Shown here: positions 34,226-45,530 of the stretch, in pieces
How positions within the stretch are numbered: the first letter of the stretch is position 1
Layout of the letters: every line of letters starts with the position of its first letter
NCBI GenBank assembly: GCA_013339895.1
Contig: JABACO010000008.1
Span: 5,291,270 to 5,355,269 of the forward strand
DNA: 64,000 bases
From: Ephydatia muelleri
Taxonomy: Eukaryota; Porifera; Demospongiae; Spongillida; Spongillidae
Direction: 5' to 3'
Translations under genes and position numbers: made by a program
Notes under the pieces: model-generated
The model's database searches: none
Told to the model about the DNA's origin: nothing
What the model saw: only the letters and a program-made list of their open reading frames with translations

Positions 34226-35475
34226 GGAAGTCCAGCACCCATATCCTACCACTTCTCCACTGCATACATTAGTGGCCCTCAAAATGGCAAAACACAGCCA
34301 TTATAATCCGTATTGTGTAAAATTACTTATTTTATGACATTATACATACACACTAACTATTGTACATAATGAGCTGGCCAGTATTTATGTATTCGGCCCA
34401 TCGAAATAATATTGTACTATATTATTGTAATACTGTAATATTATAATTATACTATTTTATTATTAAAATTACATGAACAGAAACAGCTTAGTAATTTACA
34501 AAAAGTCAGTTAAATCACCCCTACCAACAGACAATTTTAAAAAGGGTCTAGCGTTTTGGTGCATCAAAGTGATGCCCAAACGAGAGTACATGCTGGCTTT
34601 GATTGCTACAGAGTCTGTACTGAGAGCTTTTGAGCCAAACGACTGATTGCTACATGAGCTTCCTGCAACCACCGATATACCTCACCACACACACATCCAC
34701 CCTCTGCTGGTTAATGCTACATCATTGCTGTCATGCTACTGTTGCATTAAATATAAGAACTCACATCTTTTTGAATGCGCAGCCTGATACTAGTAGAGAC
34801 AAACAGTACCAGCGCCACCACGTAGGTAATGATTTCTAGGAACTTCCCGCCCACCATGATCATTGCGATACGTACAGTGTTGTCCCCGATCACGCCTATG
34901 AAGCACCAGTTGGCCGAAGCCACGGGGGCGTATCCCAGCACGTCCGTAGCCAGCATGACGAAGATCACGACGGTGGGCAAGCCCCAGGCGACCACGTGAT
35001 ACAGGGGCACCAACTGCTGCGCCAGACGTATGCGGTTTTTGACGACGGTCGTATGGAGGTAAATCGCGAGTATGAGGGTCCACAAGAAGGACATCATGGA
35101 CGAGCTAGTTGTCAGAAAGCTCTGTATCTTGCACACGGGAGTGAACAGGTTGTAGCACAGTTCGTCTTTCGTCGACTCCGGCATTGCGGTAACGTTCCCG
35201 TAGCTCGTGTACTGCAGGTAGTTCGAGGAACCCATGATGTAACCGAATCCCGTGACGAAGTCGGCGATGGCGAGGTAGGTGATGATGGCGCGCGAGCCGG
35301 AGCGTACGGCGGGCCAGCGCAAGTAGACGTAGACGATGAGGACGCTGCCCATGCAGGAGAGGAGGCTCGAGAATATGGCCACCACGCTTATCGCCCGGGC
35401 CGTGCTTCCGCCCCTGTCGCTGACATAACTGCAGGAGTCTGGAATATTCTCTCCAGGACAATACGATACAGACAT
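32453..35475 (-). CDS. GPR157-like seven-helix receptor, intact copy 2
   Basis: Exons 35475-34765, 34079-33879 and 32722-32453 join in phase 0 to 393 aa. Splice sites are AAGAT/GTGAGT, TCAG, CTACAG/GTGAGC and CCAG. Helices can be followed: FSSLLSCMGSVLIVYVY, ITYLAIADFVTGFGYIMG, MMSFLWTLILAIYLH, VVAWGLPTVVIFVML, FLEIITYVVALVLFV, LLFIPIVFILLRIWGTLE and GDGGQGWGNAILYIF. Cys in TPVCKIQ and ANWCFIG likely form the loop disulphide; NVT is a glycosylation site before helix 3. The WG(L/V)P and FIP..I..R(I/V)W motifs match human GPR157, a cAMP-receptor-like GPCR of cilia. Ligand unknown. The C-tail is Ser/Thr/Lys rich. It is the only uninterrupted copy. Confidence 0.9.
34170..34222. repeat. (CA)n in GPR157 intron 1
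   Basis: Short CA tract homologous to the longer tracts at 15282 and 55563. Confidence 0.9.
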
Positions 35476-36099
35476 GTAAAAAAAAAGTGCTCAAACCTTA
35501 ATTTAAATAGCACACAACGCGCGACCTAGAATAATTGTGGGTGTCAGCCAAAGCACCTTTAACTTTATATGGAATTCAGGTTATATACTTTATTAAAACA
35601 ATATTAATGATCTTGACGCGACATAAGCGCACATGCGCCAATTCTAACCATACATGGCTCTATATTCTGGGCTATCTATTTATAAATGCATGGATACTGT
35701 CTGTCTGCTCGTGTTTATTAGGGTTTGGCTGGGCCATTTTCGACCAAAGTGGGCTCTTTCAATTCCTAGAGCTCTTCATGCTCAAACAGTGACTTGTAAT
35801 GCTGTTTTGACAAAATATGCGTGTATGTCCCTTATCCGTGCAAATTGCACGTACAGCTGCAACGGGCATACAACGGGCATATTATGACATCTTCTGACCG
35901 ATTGAGATTGGAGCAACTTTCTGGACTAATTCTGATTGCCTTTTTCATCCCTCTAATTGACTGGTACATCATGAACTCTTGAGCACACACAACCATGACA
36001 CCATTCACATTCAATACATCCATCCATTCATCCATACATACATACATGTAGACTCAAACACACACATATAAACACACACAGATCCACTGCACAGCTAAC

Positions 36100-36300
36100 C
36101 TGAAGCTCGTTGACAATCCAAGTTGAAGTCGGTCACTCCAGTGCAGTCTTTGAATGACACCACATCCACCAGCCACAGAACCACTGTCTTGGGAATTGCT
36201 ACAGCAATGTTTGCCACGGTATTGAGCAGGGTCATGTAGGTGCCACCAATAGCTGGGTCGCTCACTCTAGCATTGAAAGCCATCAGAGAGACAAACATAT
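36100..36300 (-). pseudogene. SLC33A1-like exon, copy 2
   Basis: A single exon reading FVSLMAFNARVSDPAIGG and NTVANIAVAIPKTVVLWLV, with donor CAG/GTTAGC at its end. It has lost about nine bases before the donor compared with copy 1 (..LDC then NEL). The final exon is missing: GPR157 copy 2 upstream sequence joins directly to intron sequence near 35657. Upstream exons are also missing. Confidence 0.8.
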
Positions 36301-36930
36301 TGTACACAAATATTTATGTGTGTATGTGTGTATGGGGAGGGGGGGAGGGGAGGATAGATGGGAGTGGAGGGGAGGGGAGGTTACGACTGGGGTGGGAGGG
36401 GGAGGGGAGGAGGTGGGGGTATTTAATTGCTCTTCTAGTCTAAGTCCATGCATGGTACACTCCCACTAAATTACTTGCAGGTACTAGCTGCAGTCATTGC
36501 ACACAACCAGGTATTATTCAAGTTCCTGCTGCACTAAAGTAATGTGCCAGGCATAAAATGCTTGTTGTGTATGTGATCACTCCTCATGTAGTCAGACACA
36601 TGTCAATACAAGATGTATTTGTAGCCCTTGTTCTTGTACAGTCAATTGTTTGGAATTGCTAGTTCAGTTGTGTTGTCAACAAATACTATTTTGTGGCTGA
36701 CACTGTGTTAATTAGAGGCTATGGCTCACACCTGAGGGAAAAGCCTTACATGGACACATGTGTACTGGACAAGCAACCAGAAAACAAACACGCTTCCTGT
36801 GAGCTTGGGTTGGCTGGTTCATCTGCTAGCAAGGTCATGATTTATCAAGGAACTTCTCTGCCTCTAAATAGAACAACACTTCACACATTTAAAGCTAGAG
36901 ATTGAATACAGTGATCATGCAGTGTGATCT
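36300..36930. other. Breakpoint region: SLC33A1 to PTPMT1 introns
   Basis: GT/poly-G sequence at 36316-36420 joins SLC33A1 to PTPMT1 intron 3. That in turn joins intron 2 sequence at about 36692 (ACTATTTTGTGGCTGACACTG). The same two junctions occur at 60100 and 60480, so copies 2 and 3 share this history. Confidence 0.7.
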
Positions 36931-36935
36931 AGACT

Positions 36936-37132
36936 GACCGGTCTTTCCAGTCCCCAGACTGACCAGCCTTCCCAGTCCCCAGACTGACCAGCTTTCCCAG
37001 TCCCCAGACTGACCAGCCTTCCCAGTCCCCAGACTGACCGGTCTTTACAGTCCCCAGACTGACCAGTCTTCCCAGTCCCCAGACTGACCAGTCTTCCCAG
37101 TCCCCAGACTGACCAGTCTTCCCAGTCTCACA
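36936..37132. repeat. 25-bp minisatellite, copy 2
   Basis: About eight units of the CAGTCCCCAGACTGACC repeat, the longest array of this family in the window. Confidence 0.9.
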
Positions 37133-37208
37133 CTTTCTTGTGTGAGGAACGAAAATATGCTTCCTGCATGCATGTGTTGTGGTCATGTTGCAGCAGGGGA
37201 AGCATGTA

Positions 37209-38836
37209 CACTCCAGGCTCGGAACAGTGGAAAATTACAGACATTCATTGCATTTTTGGGGTACCATAATTGAATTGTTGAAGCTACGTGGTATAGATAA
37301 CGAGGTCAAAGTTCTTGATGTGTAAACCAGTATTACGTAACTTTTCTAAAGGTCAGTCCCTTATCTGTTGCATGGGTGGAGTCTAGTCGGGTTTTCTTAC
37401 CTTAATTTTTATTCCTGGGTTCGTGCTGAGAAAGAAGCACCACGACTTCCCTCAAGGATTGATACATATGTTTACACACAAACTCACACGTGTGCGCATG
37501 TGCAAATACAAACAAAAGGGAGAAGAAACATTTCGTCAGTTTGTGCAAAACATTCGTGGCGCCTATCTGCAGCGTAACTAGACTTAGTGTGGATCTGATA
37601 GCCGATACAGATTGATGATGTAGTAGTCACACAGACTGCAATATAGACTAGGCTAAACACGAAGCCATCTCAAACAGACCCTGCTTGTTGCGAGTGAATC
37701 TTGAAGAAGCTGAAAAAGATATGCGAGTGATGAGCATACATGTACCTTACACGTACGAAAAATTGATTGTCACGTTTGGCTACTAATTGATTCGGATCGA
37801 ACGCACGCTCGCAACAAGCAGGGTCTAGCTCTGTTTGAGATGACTTTGTATTTAGCCTAAGCGTATAACTTACCGAGAATTCCTGTTGTAGTAAATGACT
37901 ACCCGGTACCTGTATGTTATTCAGTATTGTTACGGCTGTCTTCAATTATCGCGCATCACGCAGAACATGGTAGGCCTACATGTACGTGACGTTTTGTGTG
38001 CGAGCATTGGGCTATTTCATAAAATAATTGTACATCCCTACCTATGACCAAAAAAGTTGTCCAGAGGGGGTCCAATGGTAATGTCCTAGGGGGATGTTCT
38101 ATTGCAGTGAGATGTGTCCAGAGGGGGGTCCAATGGCAATGATGGCAATGTCCTAGGGGTGTCGCACATGTCCGGATGGGTTTCAAAGGTAATGCTCTAG
38201 GGGGTATCCTACATCAGGATGTGTCCAGAGGGGGTTCAATGGTAATGTCCTAGGGGGGTGTCCTACATGTACATCGAGATGTGTCCAGAGGGGGTTCAAT
38301 GGTAATGTCCTAAGGGGGGATACCTTGATATTAGTCATCAGTAGGGGTGTACAATTATATTATGGAATAGCCCATTGTGTTAGTCTATATTTGCAGTCTG
38401 TGTGACCATATCATCAATCTGTATCGTTCTATATTCACACTAAGTCTAGTTGCAGGTAGGCGCCACGAATTTTTCATGCACAAATTGACGAAATGTTTCT
38501 TCTCCATTTTGTTTGTATTTGCACATGCACACACGTGTGAGTTTGTGTGTAAACATATGTATCAATCCTTGAGGCAAGTCGTGGTGCTTCTTTCTCAGCA
38601 CGAACCCAGGAAAGTTATAAAAATTAAGGTAAGAAAACCCAACTAGACTCCACCCATGCAACAGATAAGGGAGTGACCTTTAGAAAAGTTACGTTTACAC
38701 ATCACAGTTGATTTAACACTTTGTTATCTATACCGCGTAGCTTCAACAATTCAATTACGGTACCCCAAAACTGCAATGAATGTCTGTAATTTTCCACTTT
38801 TCCGAGCTGTTATTTTCCACTGTTCCGAGCCGAGAG
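37209..38836. mobile_element. Foldback element with ~450-bp TIRs, TGTA duplication
   Basis: A 1628-bp insertion, absent at paralogous sites 3166 and 28606 (GAGCATGTAGGTCAT). TGTA is present at both edges (37205-37208, 38837-38840). Arms 37209-37660 and 38374-38836 are inverted copies with ~10% differences; ends are CACTCCAGGCTCGGAACAGTGG-like. The right arm has an extra partial GCTCGGAA..GTGGAAAA duplication. The loop contains smaller inverted repeats (37662-37695 with 37806-37850; 38005-38047 with 38334-38379) and a minisatellite. No transposase ORF. A solo right arm survives at 60787-61140. Confidence 0.8.
38055..38322. repeat. ~55-bp minisatellite in the foldback loop
   Basis: Five imperfect units containing GTCCAGAGGGGGTTCAATGG, TAATGTCCTAGGGGG and a short ATGT link. 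Confidence 0.85.
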
Positions 38837-38840
38837 TGTA

Positions 38841-39167
38841 GGTCATGTAGAAGGATGAGGATAGGTGGTGGTAACTTGGGGGTTACATGATCAGTGGAAT
38901 GAGTCTTCAACTGTGTGCTTGTGCACAACCTTGCCTGTACATATAAGGTTGGCAAAGCAGTGTTTGAATCAGTCTAGGCATATTGCACAGCCACTGGCAG
39001 ACCTAATCCTGCTTTCTCTCTCCATATTGTGAGCATTGCACTTTGTGCTGGTAGTGTGCACAACGGGAGTCCACACCACATGGCCCAACACCTACATGGC
39101 CAAACTCCTCATGCTTTGGAGGGAGTTTAATTTCCTACATACATATGACATCAACATTTGTTCATAG
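38841..39167. other. PTPMT1 intron 2 sequence
   Basis: Non-coding duplicate of 3170-3500 and 28610-28940; no independent feature seen. Confidence 0.6.
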
Positions 39168-39275
39168 AAGAGGCATATTGGAGGGATATTGGAGGGATAT
39201 TGGAGGGATATTGGAGGGATTATGGAGGGATATTGGAGGGGTATTGGAGGGGTATTGGAGGGGTATTGGAGGGGT
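39168..39275. repeat. ATTGGAGG minisatellite, copy 2
   Basis: About nine units of ATATTGGAGGG before the inverted duplication. Confidence 0.9.
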
Positions 39276-39659
39276 CGAATTTTCATCCTTGATGTTGGAA
39301 CCTCATGTGGTACAGTACATGTAAATGTTAGAAACCATTTATAACATAGAGTATATGTGTGCAGAATGCATGCCACACACACACACAACACACACAGTTG
39401 CACATGCAATCACCATACCCAGGGACACTCTGTTCATTAAATGAGGCATATTAGGATGAAAATTCTACCCCTCCAATACCCCTCCAATATGCCTCATTTA
39501 ATGAACATAGTGTCCCTGGGTATGGTGATTGCATGTGCAACTGTGTGTGTTGTGTGTGTGTGGCATGCATTCTGCACACATATACTCTATGTTATAAATG
39601 GTTTCCAACATTTACATGTACTGTACCACATGAGGTTCCAACATCAAGGATGAAAATTC
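39276..39659. repeat. Inverted duplication of PTPMT1 intron 2
   Basis: Arms 39276-39452 and 39487-39659 are near-identical inverted copies around a 34-bp spacer. Only one orientation exists in the other gene copies. It arose by local foldback copying or is a chimeric-read artefact. Confidence 0.85.
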
Positions 39660-39719
39660 TACGCTTGATGTTGGAACAAACCATTTATAATATAGAGTGT
39701 ACAAGTGCAGAATGCATGC

Positions 39720-39847
<128 letters not shown>

Positions 39848-39936
39848 GACACATACCTGTAACCACACACGCCACCATACCCAGGGGTACTCTGCAATTA
39901 ACACCTTCTGTCTTGACTCCGCCCCCTTGTGTCCAG

Positions 39937-40125
39937 GAGTGGGCCGATCATGGAGTGGAACAGCACTGGTTCAGCAATGTGGACTTTGACCCTCCCTCCA
40001 TCCCCAACATCTGGGCGGGGCTGAAGGTCATTGACCTCCTCAAGAAGCGGAAGGAGAGCATCTACGTGCACTGCAAGGCAGGGATGGGGAGGAGTGTTGT
40101 AGCCACGGTGTGCTACCTGATCAGG
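39937..40125 (+). pseudogene. PTPMT1-like P-loop exon, orphan copy E
   Basis: A complete, open 63-codon exon 3 with intact splice sites: EWADHGVEQHWFSNVDFDPP to HCKAGMGRSVVATVCYLIR. The catalytic Cys and Arg are kept. No exon 1, 2 or 4 of this copy is seen; the last exon would be expected near 41 kb and is absent. Confidence 0.8.
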
Positions 40126-40737
40126 GTGAGCCTTTGTGTCTGTTTCAATTGACATAGATTTTGGATTTTTTTTTGTTCACATCCCATATGCTGTGTAACT
40201 TGAACCCCCCCCCCCCCCCCCCCAACTCCCCCCATGTAAAGTTACTGTGCTTAGAGACTACATGTACAAGGTTTTTTTTGCGCTGGCAAGAGAATTATTT
40301 TTCTCACGAACCAGTGACCTTTTTACCCGCCAGAGTTTCAAGTCCTTGCAGATAATTTATTGTCTGACCTCTTCCTCACCCAAGGACAGATAACTGTTCA
40401 TAATTGCAAAGCAGTGTATTTATATATGGTTTATGAGTTGTCTACTTTACTGTAAAATAACACGGCCAGTAATCCTAAACTTTAAACGTACGCGTAAGCA
40501 CACGTCACAACTTGTGGGAATGAGAGGGGATGGTATATGCCTGATTTCTCCTATATGAAAATCGCAAACAACAATATATTCGCAGCATCTCCAAAGGGTT
40601 TTCTTTATCCCATGTTTTGTGAGTTTGTGCGGAATAGAAAATGTTTACACCTACATGTAGTACCGCTCGACTTTCAAAAAGCACAACGATCGATATATGT
40701 CGTCACTCGGATATTTCCATAAAAGCTGTGAATCAAC
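40126..40737. other. Intron-derived and intergenic sequence
   Basis: Poly-C run at 40207-40223, then sequence duplicated at 62270-62578 (TTTTTACCCGCCAGAGTTTC..). No gene supported. Confidence 0.5.
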
Positions 40738-40950
40738 ATGGCGGACGTGTATCATTTTATATAATGTGACACAGACGTATGTCAGATTACGGAGCGGTCA
40801 CATGACACAGGAAAAGGGTCTATTGGTTACAACCGGATCACTAAAGGCAGAGATAACATAAACCATCAGACATCGAAGCACCAAAACCGCAATAGCCTAG
40901 CTTTGCTCCCAAGCGTGCATATGTTCTCTTCTCCACTGTCACCAGTATGA
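40738..40950 (+). pseudogene. Hypothetical gene first exon, with stop
   Basis: Homologous to the open exon at 62581 (MADVYHFILCD). Here one base change turns the TTA codon for Leu into TAA after eight codons. Product unknown. Confidence 0.5.
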
Positions 40951-41590
40951 TTTCCAATTGTTTTCCCCTTACAGCCAACTTAGGGGGGATGTTGTTGGTG
41001 TTGATAGTATGAGAGCCACAGCCTGACCATCGCCTCCCAGCCTGTCGGAAGCCCTTTGGTTGCCACCCTGACCCTGAAGCTCAATTTCTTTTGAGCATGT
41101 GTTATTACAATACAATGACATCATAAACACACACAATAGAGATCTCAATTTATAAGCAAGTTCCCAGGACACTCAATGGCTACAGGTGTCTAGGGACCAG
41201 GTACTCAGGATTATCACAGGCACAACAAGCTGACTGCTAAATGTACCTAAATGGAAGATAAAGGATGCTGCAGGGATTATAACATACACACAGTCTTTCA
41301 TATAGAGATGTACCCGATCTGGTGTTTATCCATCCTTCTGCATCTGTTGCAAAAAAAAACCATCTGTGTGTGTGTGGTACAACACAACACGGCGCCATTT
41401 AGGAGCATGCTGGAGAATTTCAGTGGGTAGTACACACAGATTAGGGTGCAGGGCATAAAATAAGTGTTGTTGAAAAAAATAAACCATCTTGTAGAGGTCA
41501 ACCACCAGGCACAGCACTAAAAATGTATTAAATCTACTGAACCCCTTTCATTACGCTTACCTGACTATCTGACATCTGCAATGTTAGACC
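40951..41590. other. Unassigned sequence
   Basis: Unique non-repetitive sequence; short ORFs on both strands show no recognisable similarity. Confidence 0.4.
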
Positions 41591-41599
41591 ACTTAGATG

Positions 41600-41905
41600 A
41601 CCACAACTCATCCATCCTGGATGAGCTGAAGTGTTCCATTTTTTGGAATCTATAGTCTATTCAGCCAGTGGAACTGCCTTGTTAAGCATTGGCATGTACC
41701 CAATGTATAATAAATTGGTTGACGGCTTCAGCATGTGCATGTGTCTGGGCTGCACCTCAGATGATGCTTTGGTGACTGGCTGCTGGTGTTGATTCTGCTG
41801 AGGCCAAGTGATTGTCCACTGTGCAAACTGCAACAGATACGTGAAAACGCATCTCTGTAGTGTGTGCCTCCACCTATAAGAGATGAAATGCAAACTGCTG
41901 AAACT
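41600..41905 (+). pseudogene. RAG1-like RING/zinc-finger relic
   Basis: A decayed relative of exon 3 of the 8290-11912 gene. Broken frames read SSILDELKC, QPVELPC, ALACTQCIINW and, 130 bases on, VHCANCNRYVKTHLCSVC. The counterparts in the intact gene are SVLNQLEC, QPIQLPC, TLACAQCIIQW and VHCVSCSRDM..HECV. Over 41689-41718 the DNA matches 9114-9143 at 26 of 30 positions. Stops and shifts rule out function. No TIRs or other core exons were found around it. Confidence 0.75.
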
Positions 41906-42550
41906 ATACAATTATCACTAGTCCACAGCAAAGTCTGGTTACTTTATACCTTGGATGCTATCGTTCAGTGGATGAATTTTTTCGCTACCGCACTATATAT
42001 ATAGAACGACACATCTTATATGAGTTTATCACATCCAGTGTATAAGGCTTCATATCAAATTAAGGTGATAAACTGTACACCCATCTTCCCAAAAAGAAGC
42101 TACTCCAAACGATGCACGCCGACGTGGAAGGGGTAAATCTTGCCATGCATGCTGTACCAGCATGGCATAACATATGTCATGCATTTATAGAGTGTGACCA
42201 TCGAGAGGGCAGTAAAAGACAGCGACGCATACAAATGTTATTGACCTCACTGAAGGTTAGACATATGGGATCTTATCTGCGATAAGGGACCTAGGGCATA
42301 TATTATTAAATTTCCAGTGTAGCAATAGAAAGGTAACCCACTTGCGTTCGGCTAATAATAATTTCAGAGCCTTACAACTCCATGACAGATACTTTGATTC
42401 TCAGTTTGTAACAATGTTGAGGACATTCAGACTTCTAGAATATCAAAAAATTGAAATCTTGAAAAAACAAGGGTTAGGTCCCTTTTCGCGGAAATGATCC
42501 CCGTAATGTTACTATATATAAAATAATCATTTGCATTTTGCATACATAAG
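41906..42550. other. Duplicated tail of the right-edge locus
   Basis: From about 42190 this matches 63545-63890, including CATCGAGAGGGCAGTAAAAG and a GGGACCTAGGGCATA end. No intact ORF; the 63.4-kb ORF is broken here. Confidence 0.6.
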
Positions 42551-42554
42551 ATTC

Positions 42555-43045
42555 CCATGGTCAAGAATCAGTTCCCCAGGATGAAGAAGATTCAGTTCCC
42601 CGGGATGGAGGAGATTCACTTCCCGGGATGGAGGAGATCAGTTCCCGGGATGGGAAAGGATTCAGTTCCCGGGATGAAGAAGATTCAGTTCCCCGGGATG
42701 GAGAAGATTCAGTTCCCCGGGATGGAAGAAGATTCAGTTCCCCGGGATGAAGAAGATTCAGTTCCCTGGGATGGAGGAGATTCAGTTCCCTGGGATGGAG
42801 AAGATTCAGTTCCCTGGGATGGAGGAGATCAGTTCCCCGGGATGGAGGAGATTCAGTTCCCCAGGATGGAGGAGATTCAGTTCCCCGGGATGGAAGAGAT
42901 TCAGTTCCCTGGGATGGAAGAGATTCAGTTCCCTGGGATGGAGAGATTCAGTTCCCCAGTATGGAGGAGATTCAGTTCCCTGGGATGGAAGAGATTCAGT
43001 TCCCCCGGGATGGAGGGGATGGAAGAGATTCAGTTCTCCAGGATA
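42555..43045. repeat. ~27-bp GATTCAGTTCCC minisatellite
   Basis: About 18 units of GATTCAGTTCCCCGGGATGG plus AGGA. The same array begins at 63890 and runs off the window. The 190-codon ORF across it is a by-product. Confidence 0.95.
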
Positions 43046-43353
43046 GAGTTCCTCAGAAAGGTGGATAATCAAAAGGTGCTATGGCTTCCCATCATTTGCT
43101 TTGTGGTTAGCTTTATGATCTACCACTAGATAAGTTGCAAAGGTGTGTTAAACATACCAGACCTCCCCTACAAAGAATTGAGGTCACCTAAACACCCCCC
43201 CCCCCCTTTCCCTGTGACTAGTAGCATGGCTTATGGCCAGCATCATGGTATTCACTGGTAGCAAGCATGTATCATTGGTCCCTGTTGGCTGGGTAGCAAA
43301 CACACATCTGTGAAAGCTGACTGTTAACTCAATTGCTCTTCTATTTTACCTAG

Positions 43354-44307
43354 ATGAGTTGATGATACCATATGAGAACTTGGAGGTCAAGGAGGTGACA
43401 TTAGGTTCTGGAACATTTGGTGTTGTAATCAAAGGGGGCACTTAGTTGCCATCAAAAAGATCAAGATGGATGGATGATATGAAGCTAAAGACCCACCTAG
43501 AGGTTCAGATCATGAGGTTAGTCTGTACTTATGAAAAGGGAGATACAAAGTATTAGTGCTCATAAACAACAGACAACTTCGGCATCCGAACATCATTAAA
43601 CTCATGGGCATCAGCAGCAATAAGAGCAAACTTCTCATAGTCCTGAACCTGGTTAATGGATTCAATGATTCAATCTGGAGCAAGTGATCTTCAAAACAGG
43701 CATTACCTGTAAGCAACCATATATATTTTGAATGATGTTTAAATTACGATATTAACACAGCTTGACACAAGTACTGTAAGAAGCATCGCTGTGCAGATTA
43801 CCAAAGCTTTAACCTACATGCATGGCAGGAGCCCCAGAGTTATTCACTATGACATAAAGCCATCTAACATCATGGTAAGTGGCTATGTTAAACCTAAAAG
43901 TTGCATGCATTCACAATACATTATATACAGAAGTCATCATGTCTTTGTGTGTGACTTAGGACTGGCAAGGTTGCAAAACCATCTAGCTACTATCAAAACA
44001 TCAAAGGGGCCCGGTGCCCTACAAGGCCCCAGAGATGCTTTATGATGGAAAGAGATCAACTCCCGCAGACATATATTCTTTTGGATGTGTTCTTATAGAA
44101 CTCACACCATCCCGGAGAGTCTGGGGTACAATGGATGGTTTCCAAATCACTGCTAAAGTGTGTGGTTCATATCAATTACTACCTGAACCACCATCCACTG
44201 ATGCAGTACCAGAGCCTTATAGGAATTTGTGTGCACAGTGCACATGACTTAATCAAGCAGAACGTCCAAGTGCACTAGCAGTTCTGCACCAGCTTATGGC
44301 CCTTTGA
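43354..44307 (+). pseudogene. TKL-type protein kinase pseudogene
   Basis: A kinase domain can be followed through several exons. They are: glycine loop LGSGTFGVV, VAIKKIKM (catalytic Lys), LRHPNIIKLMG, ALTYMHGRSPRVIHYDIKPSN (HRD changed to HYD), VCDLGLAR (DFG changed to DLG), VPYKAPEML, ADIYSFGCVLIEL and ERPSALAVL. There are frame changes after VVIKG, after IKMD and before VPYKAPE, plus a TGA at CAQCT-stop before the last helix. Introns are short with recognisable AG acceptors. It resembles dual-specificity TKL kinases, but the lesions make activity unlikely. Confidence 0.8.
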
Positions 44308-44540
44308 CTCCTATCCCATGATATATCTACATATATCACATCAAGTCACATTCTTGTATTGTTAAATGTCATTGTAATTATTAAAATCATACATAAGACA
44401 AATGAATAGAATGTATGAGTTTATCACATCCAAGCAACCAGCATGATCAGTGATAAGGAGACATAACTGATTTAAACACTTCATGCCACCTGATATACCC
44501 CACACTCTAGCTGCTGAATGCACAACATGAGAATACATAC
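44308..44540. other. Post-kinase AT-rich spacer
   Basis: No gene seen; leads into the palindrome. Confidence 0.5.
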
Positions 44541-44549
44541 ACCTGTGTA

Positions 44550-45371
<822 letters not shown>

Positions 45372-45470
45372 TGACCCTGCTGGATGCCGTAGGTCACCAC
45401 ACTCATGATGGCACCGCCCCCAGGATGAGGGCAAACCCTCCCACCAGGTTGTTGAGGAACTTGAGGAACT
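45372..45470 (-). other. Possible degraded membrane-protein exon
   Basis: Minus strand: after a CTAGCAG acceptor it reads FLKFLNNLVGGFALILG. After a one-base shift it continues GGAIMSVVTYGIQQG. Hydrophobic, membrane-like, no family assigned. Confidence 0.25.
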
Positions 45471-45530
45471 GCTAGGGCTGGGTAATGGCATTAGGATCAT
45501 CCCTCCTCTGCCTAAAGTGAACCTCATCAT

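Noticed and set aside
34996-35529. 177-codon plus-strand ORF (and similar at 16185 and 58735)
   Set aside because: Antisense shadow of the GC-rich GPR157-like exon 1; composition follows the minus-strand codons.
42557-43129. 190-codon ORF rich in QFPGMEE
   Set aside because: Read-through of a 27-bp minisatellite whose length is a multiple of three; no start context or domain.
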